A stretch of 64,000 nucleotides of DNA. Source: Rachicladosporium sp. CCFEE 5018 (lineage: Eukaryota > Ascomycota > Dothideomycetes > Cladosporiales > Cladosporiaceae). Under the pieces are notes generated by a model. That model saw nothing but the letters and a program-made list of their open reading frames with translations. It did not search any database and had not been told where the DNA came from. The position numbers were made by a program, and so were the translations under genes. Positions within the stretch are counted from its first letter, which is position 1, and each line of letters opens with the position of its first letter. Below are positions 28,183-39,367 of this stretch, in pieces. The DNA is taken from positions 1,562,078 through 1,626,077 of the forward strand of contig KZ111145.1 of the NCBI GenBank assembly GCA_002077045.2, written 5' to 3'.

Positions 28183-29135
28183 CGTGATGGTGGTTGTTAT
28201 AGAGACAGGATAGAAACAAGAAAGGGAGATGTGCGTGATCAGAAACTTTGTACCTATCGTACCCGAGTAGGACCTCGATCTCGACATCACGCCATTGTTT
28301 TACTTTCACTTCGTGGCTGGGCCATTTGATGAAGCAGCGAGTCCAAGACTTGAAGCCTTCTGGGCGAACGTGGTCTCTCGCTCGCGAGATCGCATAGTGC
28401 ACAAATGTGGCGTCTCGTTACTTCGATGAAAGCTATCGGCGCGGTCATACCAAGAGGAAGACGGGACGAGGTCCAGCCCATCGACTGTTTGAAGCTGCAA
28501 GCTATAGCTGACGAGTGTGAGCTTTCAGGGCGAGATGTTCAATCGTTGCAGAGTGCCAATGGTCTGCCAATCCACAGATGTCCACTTTGCGATGTCAGTG
28601 ACGATCTCCAACTGATGGTGATGTCTGGATGCCAATGCGTGAGTAAGGCATTGAGCCCTTGGCAAGATGAATCGGATCGCTTGGCTCGAGCACGCCATAC
28701 TCCCTGGAGTAGGAAAGTGCACGTGACCTACAGTTGTCAGTCGCGACTTCCTCACTGCAAGTCTGCGCGTTAATTCCGACGTCACTTCATCTTCCACGCC
28801 ACGACGAGCGGTCGTGCTGTCGTGTTCGCTATCGGTATGGTAGCACTGCCACTACACCGGACGTATCTTCGAGTTTTATCTTGTGCATAGAGTGGTTCAT
28901 GCCCGGAAGCTAACGTCCTTAGCAGTGCCCGGATGTGGCACCGTCATCAAATCAGAGACAGATTCCAAAGTAGCCTCCCAGGCCAACGGTCGGCAGACCT
29001 CCGATGAAACGGTACTTCTGCGATCCTGAAAAGCTTATAGCACTACCAATGCGGGTATCCCAAATGCACATGCTGCGCGTTACCCATATCCTCTTGCCAT
29101 ATACACTCGTGCATCCAAGACACTCACCCAGTACT
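28183..29135. other. Spacer between MFS gene and Smr-domain gene
   Basis: 953 bp with the MFS promoter and the 3' end of the Smr-domain gene (both minus strand). A plus-strand frame at 28405-28773 carries no recognisable domain. No RNA gene or repeat was seen. Confidence 0.4.
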
Positions 29136-30010
29136 TTACATGACCACACAAATACCGCAGCAGTTGCTGAGACTGGGCTTCTTGCCTTGCTGCTGCGGCT
29201 CTTGATAACCCATCTGCTGTTGTTGATAACCCATCTGCTGCTGTGCGCCACCATACTGCTGCTGCTGTTGCTGCTGACCTCCAGGGAAGCCGCCGGCTGC
29301 AGCGTTCGCATACGAGTACTGCGGCGCATTGCCCATCGGGTAAGCACTCTGATAATGCGGCTGTCCGTATTGCTGGTGCTGCGGCTCATGATGTTGCTGG
29401 TAGTTGTATGCAGGCATCTGTGGCGGTGCATGCTGGCCAGGTCGGAGGTCAATATACATGCGACCCTCGTTGTGCTCGGTGTTGTATTGCAGTCCAAGTT
29501 CCTGGCAGACCTGCTCGACTCGTGGCTTGATCTTTTGGACATGTCCAGGGCTGTGGTTCCCCTTCCCAACAATGACATGGAGATGCTGCTGCCCAGTGCT
29601 TTGCGCATATCGGATGCGCTGCTCGACGATCTCCTCTGCTTCCTCTACGAACTGACCGTGAAGATCTATGGTATCGCTCGCAACTTTCCCCACGGCATTG
29701 TTCTCACGAAAGATGAATTCGGAAGCTTGCTTGTTGTAGCGATCTGCGGCTGCAGCGTGCTCCTTCGATTTCTCGGACATGTCGTGCGCCTTCGAGCCGT
29801 CGCCATGATCGTAAGCTTGTCGCGCTTCGGCGGCGAAGTGTTGGTGTTGGCCTTGCTCCTTGCGTGCCAAGTCACGCAAGCGATCGTACTCTTGTTCTGA
29901 GTTAGAAGATGGGCCATGATTGAAGGCTGGGAAGTAAAGTCAGCTTAGCGCTCTGGGCCCGTGAACATCGGGTCTCGCATACCCTGGCCGCCCAAGCGTG
30001 TGCTATTCAT
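29136..30010 (-). CDS. DUF1771-Smr domain protein with C-terminal CaaX box
   Basis: Two exons, 30010-29983 and 29926-29136, joined over a 55-bp intron (GTATGC...CTGAC...CCCAG); 272 residues. The N-terminal half (EYDRLRDLARKEQGQHQHFAAEA, RYNKQASEFIFRENN) is the DUF1771 helical region. The Smr domain follows with DLHG and the GKGNHS loop, LKP-like KIKPRVEQ and a final NEGRMYIDL strand; Smr domains act as endonucleases or RNA/DNA-binding modules. After a Gln/Tyr/Gly-rich disordered stretch, with a CAG run, the protein ends SNCCGICVVM. CVVM is a CaaX motif predicting farnesylation, and the two Cys just before it could be palmitoylated. That would tether a nucleic-acid-binding protein to a membrane. 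Confidence 0.88.
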
Positions 30011-30874
30011 ACTTAGGTCTGCTGTCTAATCATGTAATAAGGTTGTGTGCTCCGTTCGAGTGATGTCGCATACATTGAATGTGAAGTCGCGTACTTGCGC
30101 GTAGCTGGGTTGATTGGCGCACAGACCATTGACCGCAAATTACAATGTCGATCAGAGCTCAACATCTTCCTACAACATCAACAACGCTCGGATTCAGGAT
30201 TCCCTGCAGAATTGATGCAACGTCACATGAAGAGACACGTTGGAGTGGCGGAACCTGTCAATGGGTGCACTTAGCTCCACCAGCGGCTTCAATCACCAGC
30301 GTCGACGTGGAACTTATGCTTGGGCTGATGTGTATATGAATACACTGCCAATTGCTGAGCTCTTCCATGGCCTCAATGCTCACGATATGTAGACACTGTC
30401 TGGTCTATACTGCGGTGCACTATCTGCTATCCTGTTAACAATATCGACATACCCCTTCGTAGTCACCCACGCCCCGTCCGCGATCCAGTACTTCAGACTG
30501 GGATAGGTGATTGGGATTTTCTGTACTTGGTCGCTTGTAGACCGCCTCGGCCACGGCAGGTCTGCCGGTAATGCCACTGATCCCCGGGGTTTCGAATTGC
30601 CCACGTCCGGACTCTTTGACGATGATGGCAGAATCCCATCGTATCAGGCCAGCAAGTCTTCGGTGTGTTACCATCGCTGAGGCAGAGTACTTGGCGGTGT
30701 CTCGTGTAAGTCTCCTCCCCGCTGGCACAAGAGCGTCCATGAACTGCCCTGCCCAGCCCTCCCAGCGGTGCACTGGCGGTGTTGCGCTTATGTAAGGCAG
30801 GGCTGTGATCTAGAGCGTCTTGAGATGAGGAGAAGTCAAACACAGAGGCCTGACTTCGCACTGCTGTCGTACTT
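30011..30874. other. Spacer with a possible gene remnant on the minus strand
   Basis: Between about 30380 and 30861 the minus strand has two overlapping frames that each look protein-like for part of their length: one carries WDSAIIVKESGRGQFETPGI, and another ends PSLKYWIADGAWVTTKGY followed by a 25-residue tail. A frame change between them would be needed. It could be a small unrecognised gene with an intron or a decayed one. The rest of the spacer shows nothing. Confidence 0.3.
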
Positions 30875-32219
30875 TCATCCCGACGGCCAGCTCACGTTGT
30901 CCCGGTCCTCTGACACGACCTCAAATTCAATGTCTTGTCGTATCACATCGCTGGTCAACCCCTTGACACTCCCGCTCTCGGGAGTCAAGTCTTTCACGTG
31001 GCCGCCCCTCACCTTCGCGATATTGGGATAAGCGACTCCTCCCAAATTTGCATAGCTGTCTCTTTTCTCGTTGAGCTGACTGTTTCCAGTTCCTGAAGTC
31101 TTGATTTTTGCCGCCTCCCGCCTTGATGCCAATCCAAATCGACCTGCGATCACGCTGCCAAGTTTACTCCTTCCTGCACTATCGGAGCCCATCATTGGCG
31201 TCGCATTACCACCAGAATGCGTCATCTCGTAAGTCTCCGATATCGTGACGCCCATCAGGCCTGACTGGACGTCCGTGAAGAACCGCTTCGTTGAGGGAAT
31301 GCAGGCTGTAATGATCGATACATTGAGCAGGACTTGCCCCCAGATCGCTGGCGTTACAGCGTACCAGCTGCGATCTTCTGGGTGAGCGTAGTAGGTGCGA
31401 TCGCCAATAAGCGCAAGAACGGCGAATGGAATTGTCGCCAATCGAAGGCCGAATAGCGCGGATACCGTGGCTTTCCGTCGGAGCGCTGTCTGCACGCCGT
31501 ACATCATCCAGGTAGCAAGACCAACGACCGCAACATCAGTGAGGATGTTCAAAACGCATATGTACTTCTGCAAGGCGAGCTGCTGGACGCACATGGTGCC
31601 CTCCCCATCGCTCATCGTCCATGGCCGCGGCAGATTGCACTGGAAGGCCTGTACAAACGCACTTGAGACGCACCAGAGTCCGACGACACCGAACAGGGTA
31701 TAGCACCCGATTCGCACAGGTTTCGTTGGATGTATGGACGTGACCAAAGCAATGATGGACACCTTGGCTGCGGTAAAGGCAAGTATCATGAGGATACCTG
31801 TGGCATAGATCGCCTAATCAGGCATCTGTCAGCTCAATACGACTTTACTTACTACGCAGGGCGTCGACGAACCTTCCCCGTTCGCTCACCTTGCGAGGCT
31901 TCGAGGAATGCGACTCTGCGCCCCAGTCCGCTCCGCACCGCCAAGGTCAGTGCGACGGCTTGCGCGATCGCCAATGCCTACCAACAGGTCAGCTCGAACG
32001 CACTCTCGCTCCATGTGATTATGCTCTCCATACTAAAGCAGCCAATATAGACCAATCGGTCACGGCCAACTTCCTCGCGGTCGACATGCGCACCCATACT
32101 TTCACAGCTACTGCCAGGCAGCTCGCTATGAGACATATATATGTCGCAACGATGATCAACGGACCATGATCTGTACTTGATAATGCAGCGAACGGTGACA
32201 ACTCATCAGTCGTAGACAT
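30875..32219 (-). CDS. PTH11-like/rhodopsin-domain integral membrane protein
   Basis: Three or more exons. Exon 1 from 32219 (MSTTDELSPFAALSSTDHGP) carries the first helix (LIIVATYICLIASCLAVAVKVWVR) and STARKLAVTDWSI, the layout of the fungal rhodopsin/PTH11-like domain. A short middle exon (ALAIAQAVALTLAVRSGLG) and the main exon (AIYATGILMILAFTAAKVSI onward) complete about seven helices, with the typical RIGCYTLFGVVGLWCVSSAFVQAFQC and AIWGQVLLNVSIITACIPS. The tail is hydrophilic, Ser/Gly/Lys-rich. Such proteins lie in the plasma membrane and are candidate receptors. The donor of the second intron (GTTCGT) is a weak choice. Confidence 0.78.
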
Positions 32220-33385
32220 CACTTGTCGTTCAGCGATGCTGATGTGCCAGCGAAGAGCTGTTCGGGGTCGAGGAATTCAAGGAAGCTGCATGCTTCACTA
32301 GGCCAGCAGTATGAAGATAGCATCTCTTGTTACACCCGAGTAGCGGCCAGAACGCACGATTGACATAGAATGGGAATTCTAGCTCTCTATCACTTCAAAC
32401 CATGTTTTGTAACGGCTGACGGTGCGTGTCGTGAGGTGCTCCCCCACGGATATAGACTTTGTTCGCACAACAGTGAGCCGTGCCAGTCTGCGGAGATAGC
32501 TGGCCTCTTTCGCAGACGAGGCCAAGGTACAGGTGCGTGTCCCGCTTGAGGCTATGTTTGGTGTACCGATCATGCTGCTCTCCGCGATCTTGTGGCACAA
32601 TATGGCGTCTCTCAAGACTCCGAGTACTACGAGTCCCGGGGTTCCGGCAATTTGTATTTGCCTGGTGAGCTACCTTATCGCAGCGAACGGCACCCACCCT
32701 GCAGATGTCTTAGCTGAATACTAATGTTCGCGTATGCACGCTCTGGGCTCCGCTCCATGCTAGTGAAACTTAGAACTCCCGCTCCGGCAGCCCCACGCCC
32801 CGTTCCCATGCCTGCCTTGTCTTAGTATCGGCTTCGAGAGTCTTGAGTGCTTCACTTTGCAGAAGCTGTGAAGATCTCAGGTGCATTCGTCCAATGTGTG
32901 GCACTGCTCGCGAGCAATTCTGTGGTACAAGCCACTGCCGTGTGGGTCATGCACGAAGCTCGAGTACCTGCACGTTGCAGCAGCCATTGCGGATGTACAT
33001 CCGTACACCGCGTGCATTCGTTAACTTGCGTATGCGGTGTCGGGCTAGCGGCATTTTGTCAAATGTGGGATGAAGCGAACCCAAGCATTCGGGTCTGGAG
33101 TAGCCATTGAGGGGCTTGCTGCGATATGCGCATGCCCTGGCTCGAGCGCATGGATACTGACAAGATTGATTCGTCAGACGCGGCAGCGCCTCGTGAGGAT
33201 GCATGTCGATCCCTCACCATTGGCAGTTCCTCAAGATAGGACCTTCTCCCGGAGGTAACACAGGAGCACGTGGAATCGAGCTTTTCGTCTCCACTGCTTG
33301 CATCTCTTCCACTTCTGCATCTATCTGGGGTAGCAGAGGGCTTCTGTCTGTTTGCTTGCCGCGTCACTCACATCCTGTGGCAGAT
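32220..33385. other. Divergent spacer between PTH11-like gene and APC permease
   Basis: 1,166 bp holding both promoters. Several short frames occur on each strand; one plus-strand frame (32533-32724) has a hydrophobic start but no conserved motif. I see no tRNA, repeat or mobile-element feature. Confidence 0.45.
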
Positions 33386-35202
33386 ATGGCGGACTACGAG
33401 CTGCGAGAAGCCAAGCTCGGCGCTCACGCGAGCGTCGATGAGTATATGGTGGCTAATGCCTACCCAGGGCAGAGGACAGAGCAGACAAGAGATACTCGGA
33501 CTCGAGTTCGAGTAAGCGCATCAAGACGCGCGTGGCATGGCTGATCGAGACTGATACGCTCGCAGCGTGTGTTCAGCTTCGCTCAGATCTTCTTCTTCGC
33601 GCTGACTTACATGTCAAGCTGGGAGACCATGGCATTGTAAGGCTGATTGCACGGCTCGTGCTATAGATGCAATACTGAGACTTTCGGGTAGGAATTTGCA
33701 AGCTACGTTGAATAATGGCGGTCCGCGCGCTTTGGCATGGGGAATCATCATCGTTGTCGCTGGCGCTCTCGCGCAATCCGCATCTCTGGCTGAGATGGCA
33801 TCCGCACAACCCATTGCTGGAGCTCAATACGTGAGTGTCCCTCCATCAACACTGCACTAGACTTTGCAGTCTGAGACTGTCGGTTCCTTGAATTACGCTG
33901 ACGGAATAACAGCACTGGACCAACACCTTTGCACCAGTACGGCAAAGGAGATTTATCACCTGGATGCAAGGCTGGATCACCTGGTTCGCATGGGTCTCAA
34001 CTTTGGCCGGTGTTGCGAATACCTCTGCATATATGTTGCAGAGTCTGGTAGCCGCCAACTACCCCAACTATGTCCCGCAGGCATACCACGTGACACTGAT
34101 CATCTTTGCCTTGCTCATCGTTGAGGGCTTGATGAACATGTATACTTGGGTACTGATTCCTGGGATCGAGCTCCTGGCTGGTGTGCTGCACATACTGCTC
34201 TTCGTCATCTTCGTGGTCGTTCTGGTCACACTGGCTTCGAGACACAACGCCGATTTCGTCTTCACGCAACAAGCGAGTAACACCGGCTGGTCCAATGCCT
34301 TCATCTCCTTCAACCTGGGTTTGATGACTCCCACATGGGGTTTCGTCGGTAAGTCGACTTTCCACCTTATCTCGACCCGCAATCAGCTGACAAAGTCTCC
34401 AGGGTTCGACGGCGCAGTCCACATGTCCGAAGAAGTCCGCAAAGCCCGCCACGCCGTCCCCCGTGCAATGTTCTGGACCATCGCCCTCAATGGCGTTCTA
34501 GCCTACGCAATCATCCTGGTAATGCTCTACTGCCTGGGCGACATGGATGCCGCGCTTGCGGCGCCCTTCCCGATTATTGAGATCTGCACGCAAGCGACCG
34601 GGAGCGTCAAAGCAGCCACTGCAATGGTCTGCGGGCTTCTCATCATATCAGTCGCTGTCACGCTTGGCTCTATTGCGTCTGCTTCCCGTCTGACTTGGGC
34701 ATGGGCTCGCGACGGTGGGCTGCCGGCTTGGTTCTCGCATATCAGTCCCCGGCATCGGGTGCCGACGAGATCCATCTGGCTGCCAATCTTCATCGTCATG
34801 TGCTTAGCATGCCTGAACATTGCCTCGTACGCTGCGTTTGGGGCCTTCATCGCGCTCGCCTCGCTTGCGCTCTTCGTCTCCTACATGATCGCTATAGGCT
34901 GCATGCTGCATGCTCGCCTTCGCAAGCAGGTGGTCTTCGGCGGCTGGACGCTCGGGAGATGGGGTGTGCCCATCAATGCTTTCGCCTTGGTGTACAGTGG
35001 CTGGATGTCCGTGTTCTTCTGCTTCCCGCAGTACGTGCCTGTGGAAGGGACGAACTTCAACTACGCGCTGCCGATCTTTGCGTTTGTGGTGTTCGTTGCG
35101 TTGGGGCTGTGGTTTGGGTGGGCAAGGAAGAGGTGGCCGGGTTTGAACAAGGAGATCATTGACGCTGTAATGGCAGACTCTGATCGAGCGGCGAAAGACT
35201 AG
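33386..35202 (+). CDS. APC-superfamily amino-acid/GABA/choline permease
   Basis: Five exons: 33386-33511, 33566-33636, 33692-33830, 33913-34348 and 34403-35202. All four introns have GT-AG ends and keep the frame; the last one is 54 bp and has no stop, so it could be retained. The protein starts MADYELREAKLG, with a hydrophilic N-terminus, then RVFSFAQIFFFALTYMSSWE, a divergent form of the family's first helices, followed by AWGIIIVVAGALAQSASLAEMASAQPIAGAQYHW, the classic APC motif (SLAEMAS..P..GGQY). Twelve helices are expected, and FDGAVHMSEEVRKARHAVPRA matches the intracellular loop of Uga4/Hnm1-like transporters. Plasma or vacuolar membrane; substrate not determined. Confidence 0.88.
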
Positions 35203-35589
35203 AGGATTACGAAATTTGTGTATAGCGAAAATGAAATACCTGTAGTACACATCTTACGGTTCACGAGCACTCCACAGGTCCCGGTCTTACTATGATCGTC
35301 CGAAAGTGCAGTCGCTACACAGTAACGTCTGCAGAGTCTGCAATGGGGAATCGTGTGTCAATCTGTACTACTCACGGTAATGTTGAGCTTGCTTGCGAAA
35401 GTCATGGCAGAGAATTTCATTGCTATCAATCTGCCCAGCATCCGATCGCGATGCCCTCAGTATCAACTCCAATTGGTAGCCAGCCGGACTGGTAACGCCA
35501 GAAACCCCACACGATGCCGCCCAGATATCTCCCACGCACCAAGTAGTACGGTAAAGACAGTCATGAACCTCTCCACCCCTCCAACCTAC
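35203..35589. other. Convergent 3' region between permease and Argonaute
   Basis: 387 bp with both 3' ends. Small frames read in several phases and look random. Nothing else seen. Confidence 0.4.
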
Positions 35590-38500
35590 TTACAGATAGA
35601 ACATCACATCGTCCAAGTTCGGATGCCACGGGTTCCTCCTCGGCTGTCCGTACTTCTGCAGGTTGTCGCTGCGCGGCCGCCAGAAGATGCTGCTGTCAAC
35701 GAAGTTGCGCACCGCAACCTTGTACTGCTCAAAGTCCTCGCCAGTGTTCTGATCTCTGAACTTGACCTCATTTCTGCCCATCAGCCAATCACGCAGCCAA
35801 GCTCTACCACGATCGCACGGCCGATCGGCGTAGTAAGCCGGCGAGCAGTAAGACACACCTCTAGTCGCACGAGCGTAGACGTAGCAAAGTGCGTGGGTGA
35901 TGCCTTGTAGCTCATCAGAGTCCAGACCCATGTGGTTCATGAGGACGAAGTAGTGCGCTGGACGACCGGTGCCTTGGAGCGGCTTGTGAGACTGGAGGTA
36001 GAAGTCAAGGCTGTGCGGATGGGTGATGTCGGTGTCAACCACGAAGCCAGGGAGGATGTTGCCGCTTTGGCGATCGAGCTTCTGGACGTCCGTCCGGAAG
36101 AACGTCCGGCCCACATTGGTGAAAGGACTGCCGGCTTCCATCCTGCGTCGCTCTGCCAGGCTGGTTGCAGCCTGGCGAGCTTCGTCCTGAGTCAGTGGGC
36201 TCTTGAATGTGTCACAGTCGTTATCGGCAAAGAAGCGAACATGATGCCTCTTCCCAACCACCACGAAGGTCAACTTGAACTCCGGCTTCGGCTGCTGAAG
36301 CTGAGTGTATTGACCCTGCTGAGCGAGGTAGGCGTGCGCTGCATCGTATCCCTGCTGGACTTGAGGTATCTCAAACTCACGGACTTGGCGATACTGCGAC
36401 TCACTTACGCCATCGCGGTAGAACAGCACCGAGGTGGGCATTTTGCCGCTGCGAGCCACCGCCCAGTCAATGAATCGCTCTTTGGTCATGTCTGCAAGGT
36501 CGGCGATGATCTGGAGCAAGTCGATAAAGTTCAAGGCAAAGTGCGATAGGAAAGCTCTGCACATACCTCTTGTCCCTTGAACTGCAGCTGCATGGAGCCC
36601 GGATACTTGGTGAATGCAGCATCAGTACTGCCGACCACACCGGCGATCGATGGACAAACCGCGGCGGCGCTGGCTGTCGAGTGCGCCATATCTGCGCCCA
36701 GGATTATTGTATTGTCGTTACCTGCACCTCTAGCGATAATGTCGGCAAGTCTCTGCGACTCGATATCGTGATTGACCCCGCTAGCCTTCAGGTTGAGTTT
36801 GAGTCCAACGTTGGCAATGTATTGACCTGAACTCGCGTTGTTGGCCCGAAGAGGACGCACCTTGTTGGCTAACGCACACACAACATGCAGGCCAAGACGA
36901 AGATCAGCCACTCTCTTAATCTTGGCGTACAGCTCGAGTGACTTCCGCGGAAGGATAGCGAGGACGGACACCGTCAAGTCACGTAGCAAGCCAGGCTGAG
37001 AAAAGCACTGCAGCACATTGGACTCTGTGATACGCTCAGTGTCAGTTGAATTGCCTGCTGGCTGAGGCGTGTAGTGATCGAACACAGTGGTGGCGTTGCT
37101 TATGCCGAGAATGTTGAAGTAGTGGCGCAATGCGGTGTGCAGAGTCTGCTGATGAAGACGGTTCGGCTCTCGGTCTATGTTCGTGAGTTCGAGTACCCCA
37201 ATTTGACCATATGGCTGCGCCTGCTGCAGGCGCCTATTATCAAGATTCCACATAGCTTCGGAAGATGCTGCAATATTGGTTCCGGGATTGTAGCGCAGGT
37301 TTGGTGCACTGAGCCAGCGAGCTGGGACGGTCATGAGAGAGGTGTTGGTCTCCAACGAGAAGTTTCCGCCAGACCGAGCAGCTGCGGGCGTGCGAATGCC
37401 GAAAGCGTCGAAGCCCTCAGTCTCGATCAGATTGCGATTGAAGCGCGGTAGCTGGCAAGCGAAGCCAAGCATAGCACGAGTCTGATCTGCTGTAAGCAAA
37501 CCACGAAAAAGGTGCCAAGGCCTGAATGTCAGCTGCGTCGGTAGGCAAAAGTCTGTCACCCCGTTATTCACCGTGTACTTGTCGCCGATGTTGATGAGGA
37601 TGCGATCAAGATTATTGCCACTGGTTGGAACTGCATCGACAGCTTGCCAGGTGTGTAGACGATTGACACTTGGATGGACCTCTGTGATCAGCGCCAGTCT
37701 GCGTTGCTGATTAGGCTTACTGACGAGAACCTCTCTGCCAACCAACGAGCCGAACGTCTCACGTGGGCTACGGCTGTCTGCCTGGCGATTCTGGGCGCGA
37801 CATTCGCGCATCCAATTGAGCACAGTGAGGTTATCGCGAACAAAGGCCGGACCACCAACGTGCAAGTTGTACAACAGCTCGGCTTGACCAGGTCTGAGGG
37901 AGACAGTGTAGCCCCGGAGAGCACGCATCGTCGGACCCACGGGAACCAGAGGCTGGGTTGGCAGATGAACGTAGAAGCGGTTGGCTGTCGTTGAGATGAA
38001 GTTCACACGATTGACTCTTGTCTTCGTGTGCTCGATGAGCAGTGCGTTCAGACCGCGCGCAAGTATATCGGATTGCTCGGCTGCTGTAGAAGGCCTGCCA
38101 GACTGGCCGAGGATCGCGCTCATGCTCTGACTTGGGTTAAGCTGCATCTCGTAGTGGATCCGGATAGCCGTGGCAGTGACTCGCTGATCATTCCGCGCAT
38201 CGATGCCACTTGCTGGTCCAGAATTCTGCATGTTGGGATGAGCTAGAGGTGCTAACTGTCCCAGGCTCCAGATCAATCAAGATCGGTCACGAAGGGTGCA
38301 GACTGCCACAAGGCTTGATAATTCGGATCAGACCTCAGTACGTCGAATAGGACCTTGCGCTCGACCTTGTTCTTGAACAGAATCTCCTGCTGGTTTTGGG
38401 GATTGATGCCGCGCACAAACGTTATTTGGTAGACCCAGATGAGGTTCGGCATCTGGCAGATCTGGACGAAGTTGGTAGTCACTGTACTCGAAGCTTGATC

Positions 38501-38943
38501 AAGATGATGCGTAGCACCGAAATTGTGCCGCAGACCGTACTCCTGAAATGTCTTCGAAGCCGCAGTCTGGGAAGGCTGGAGACCAGTGGCTTGGCAGATT
38601 TGCAGCGCCTCTGGTGCTGCCAATGGTGTGTGCGGAGGAATGTGGTAGTCGACTCGCCGGCCGCCTGTAGCAATGCGGACTGGTCGCCCTTGCTGAGCTG
38701 CTGCTTGTGGTGGTCGACGCGCATTGCCGTCGCGCTGTGGGCCAGCATAGGGACGATTCTGATTGGGGCATGCATTGGCCTTGTGGCCAGGCTGATTGCA
38801 CTTGAAGCACTATTTTTACCACCTCCACCGCCATTCCCGCCGCCTCCACCATAACCACCTCCACCCCCACCTCCGCCTCCACCATAGTAGCCAGATGGCC
38901 CAGCACGAGCTGGGCCACCGTAGCCTCCCTGATATCCGGACAT
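35590..38943 (-). CDS. Argonaute (QDE-2-like) with Gly-rich leader and CCHC zinc knuckle
   Basis: The main body has exons 38809-38291, 38225-36567 and 36510-35590 (introns of 65 and 56 bp). Order: zinc knuckle CFKCNQPGHKANAC (CX2CX4HX4C), N domain, linker, PAZ region, Mid (LPRKSLELYAKIKRV), Piwi. Piwi slicer residues look intact: Asp in GADMAHS, the Glu finger in KGQEIIADLADM, Asp in VVDTDITHP, and Asp rather than His in PAYYADRPCDRGR. A final Asp is known in the budding-yeast Argonaute tetrad. The C-terminus MFYL is the usual aliphatic/aromatic end. A Gly/Tyr-rich leader starting MSGYQGGYGG (38943) is in another frame; a TAG precedes the first knuckle Cys and no normal intron joins the two. 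Function: small-RNA-guided silencing in the cytoplasm or nucleus. Confidence 0.85.
38810..38814 (-). other. Frame break at the start of the Argonaute zinc knuckle
   Basis: The leader reads GGT GGT AAA and then AATAG before TGC TTC AAG TGC. Skipping just these five bases would join Gly-rich leader and knuckle as GGKCFKC. The sequence GTAAAAATAG looks like the two ends of an intron without a middle. A real short insertion, unusual splicing or an assembly error are all possible. Confidence 0.5.
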
Positions 38944-39367
38944 AACGACGTACGAAAGCCGCTGAAGTGCGAACGAGTTACCACTGATCAGAGTTCTTGC
39001 TCTGAGAAGATTGGCTTGGATATACTGATCTGTGCTGCGTTTGCTTCGCCGCCTTGTTGCTGCCGAAAGCTTGTCTGACAATCGCTGGAGTCTCACTTGG
39101 ATGAGTCAAGAACCCTTGCACAGCATTGTCTTCCTTTCTCTGACTGTGATGTACGCTTTTTGGCGTCTTCTGGAGCAGCAGAGTCAGACAGAATCATCGT
39201 GAGCTTTCCGGATTCCATTAAGCAGTGGCAAACTCTTGTGCGTCGAGCAGTGGGCGGACGAAGCCGAAAACCTTTGGTGGCCCAGCCCAACGATGCAGTG
39301 GAAAGGACGACTTGACTTGGGCGCGATGCGCCCAACACATCCGCCACGATAGACGAGACGAGAGAAC
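38944..39367. promoter_or_regulatory. Upstream region of the Argonaute gene
   Basis: 424 bp with the Argonaute promoter and the NOP16 3' end (both minus strand). The Gly-rich frame stays open upstream to 39096 without stop, but this part (RLQRLSDKLSAATRRRSKRS) looks like leader sequence rather than protein. No other feature. Confidence 0.4.

Noticed and set aside
29240..29300. CAG/CTG repeat as a mobile or microsatellite element
   Set aside because: It encodes the Gln-rich region of the Smr-domain protein in frame, so it is part of the gene.
38821..38880. GGT/GGC-rich minus-strand tract as a structural repeat
   Set aside because: It encodes the Gly-rich leader of Argonaute; the only open question is its frame connection.
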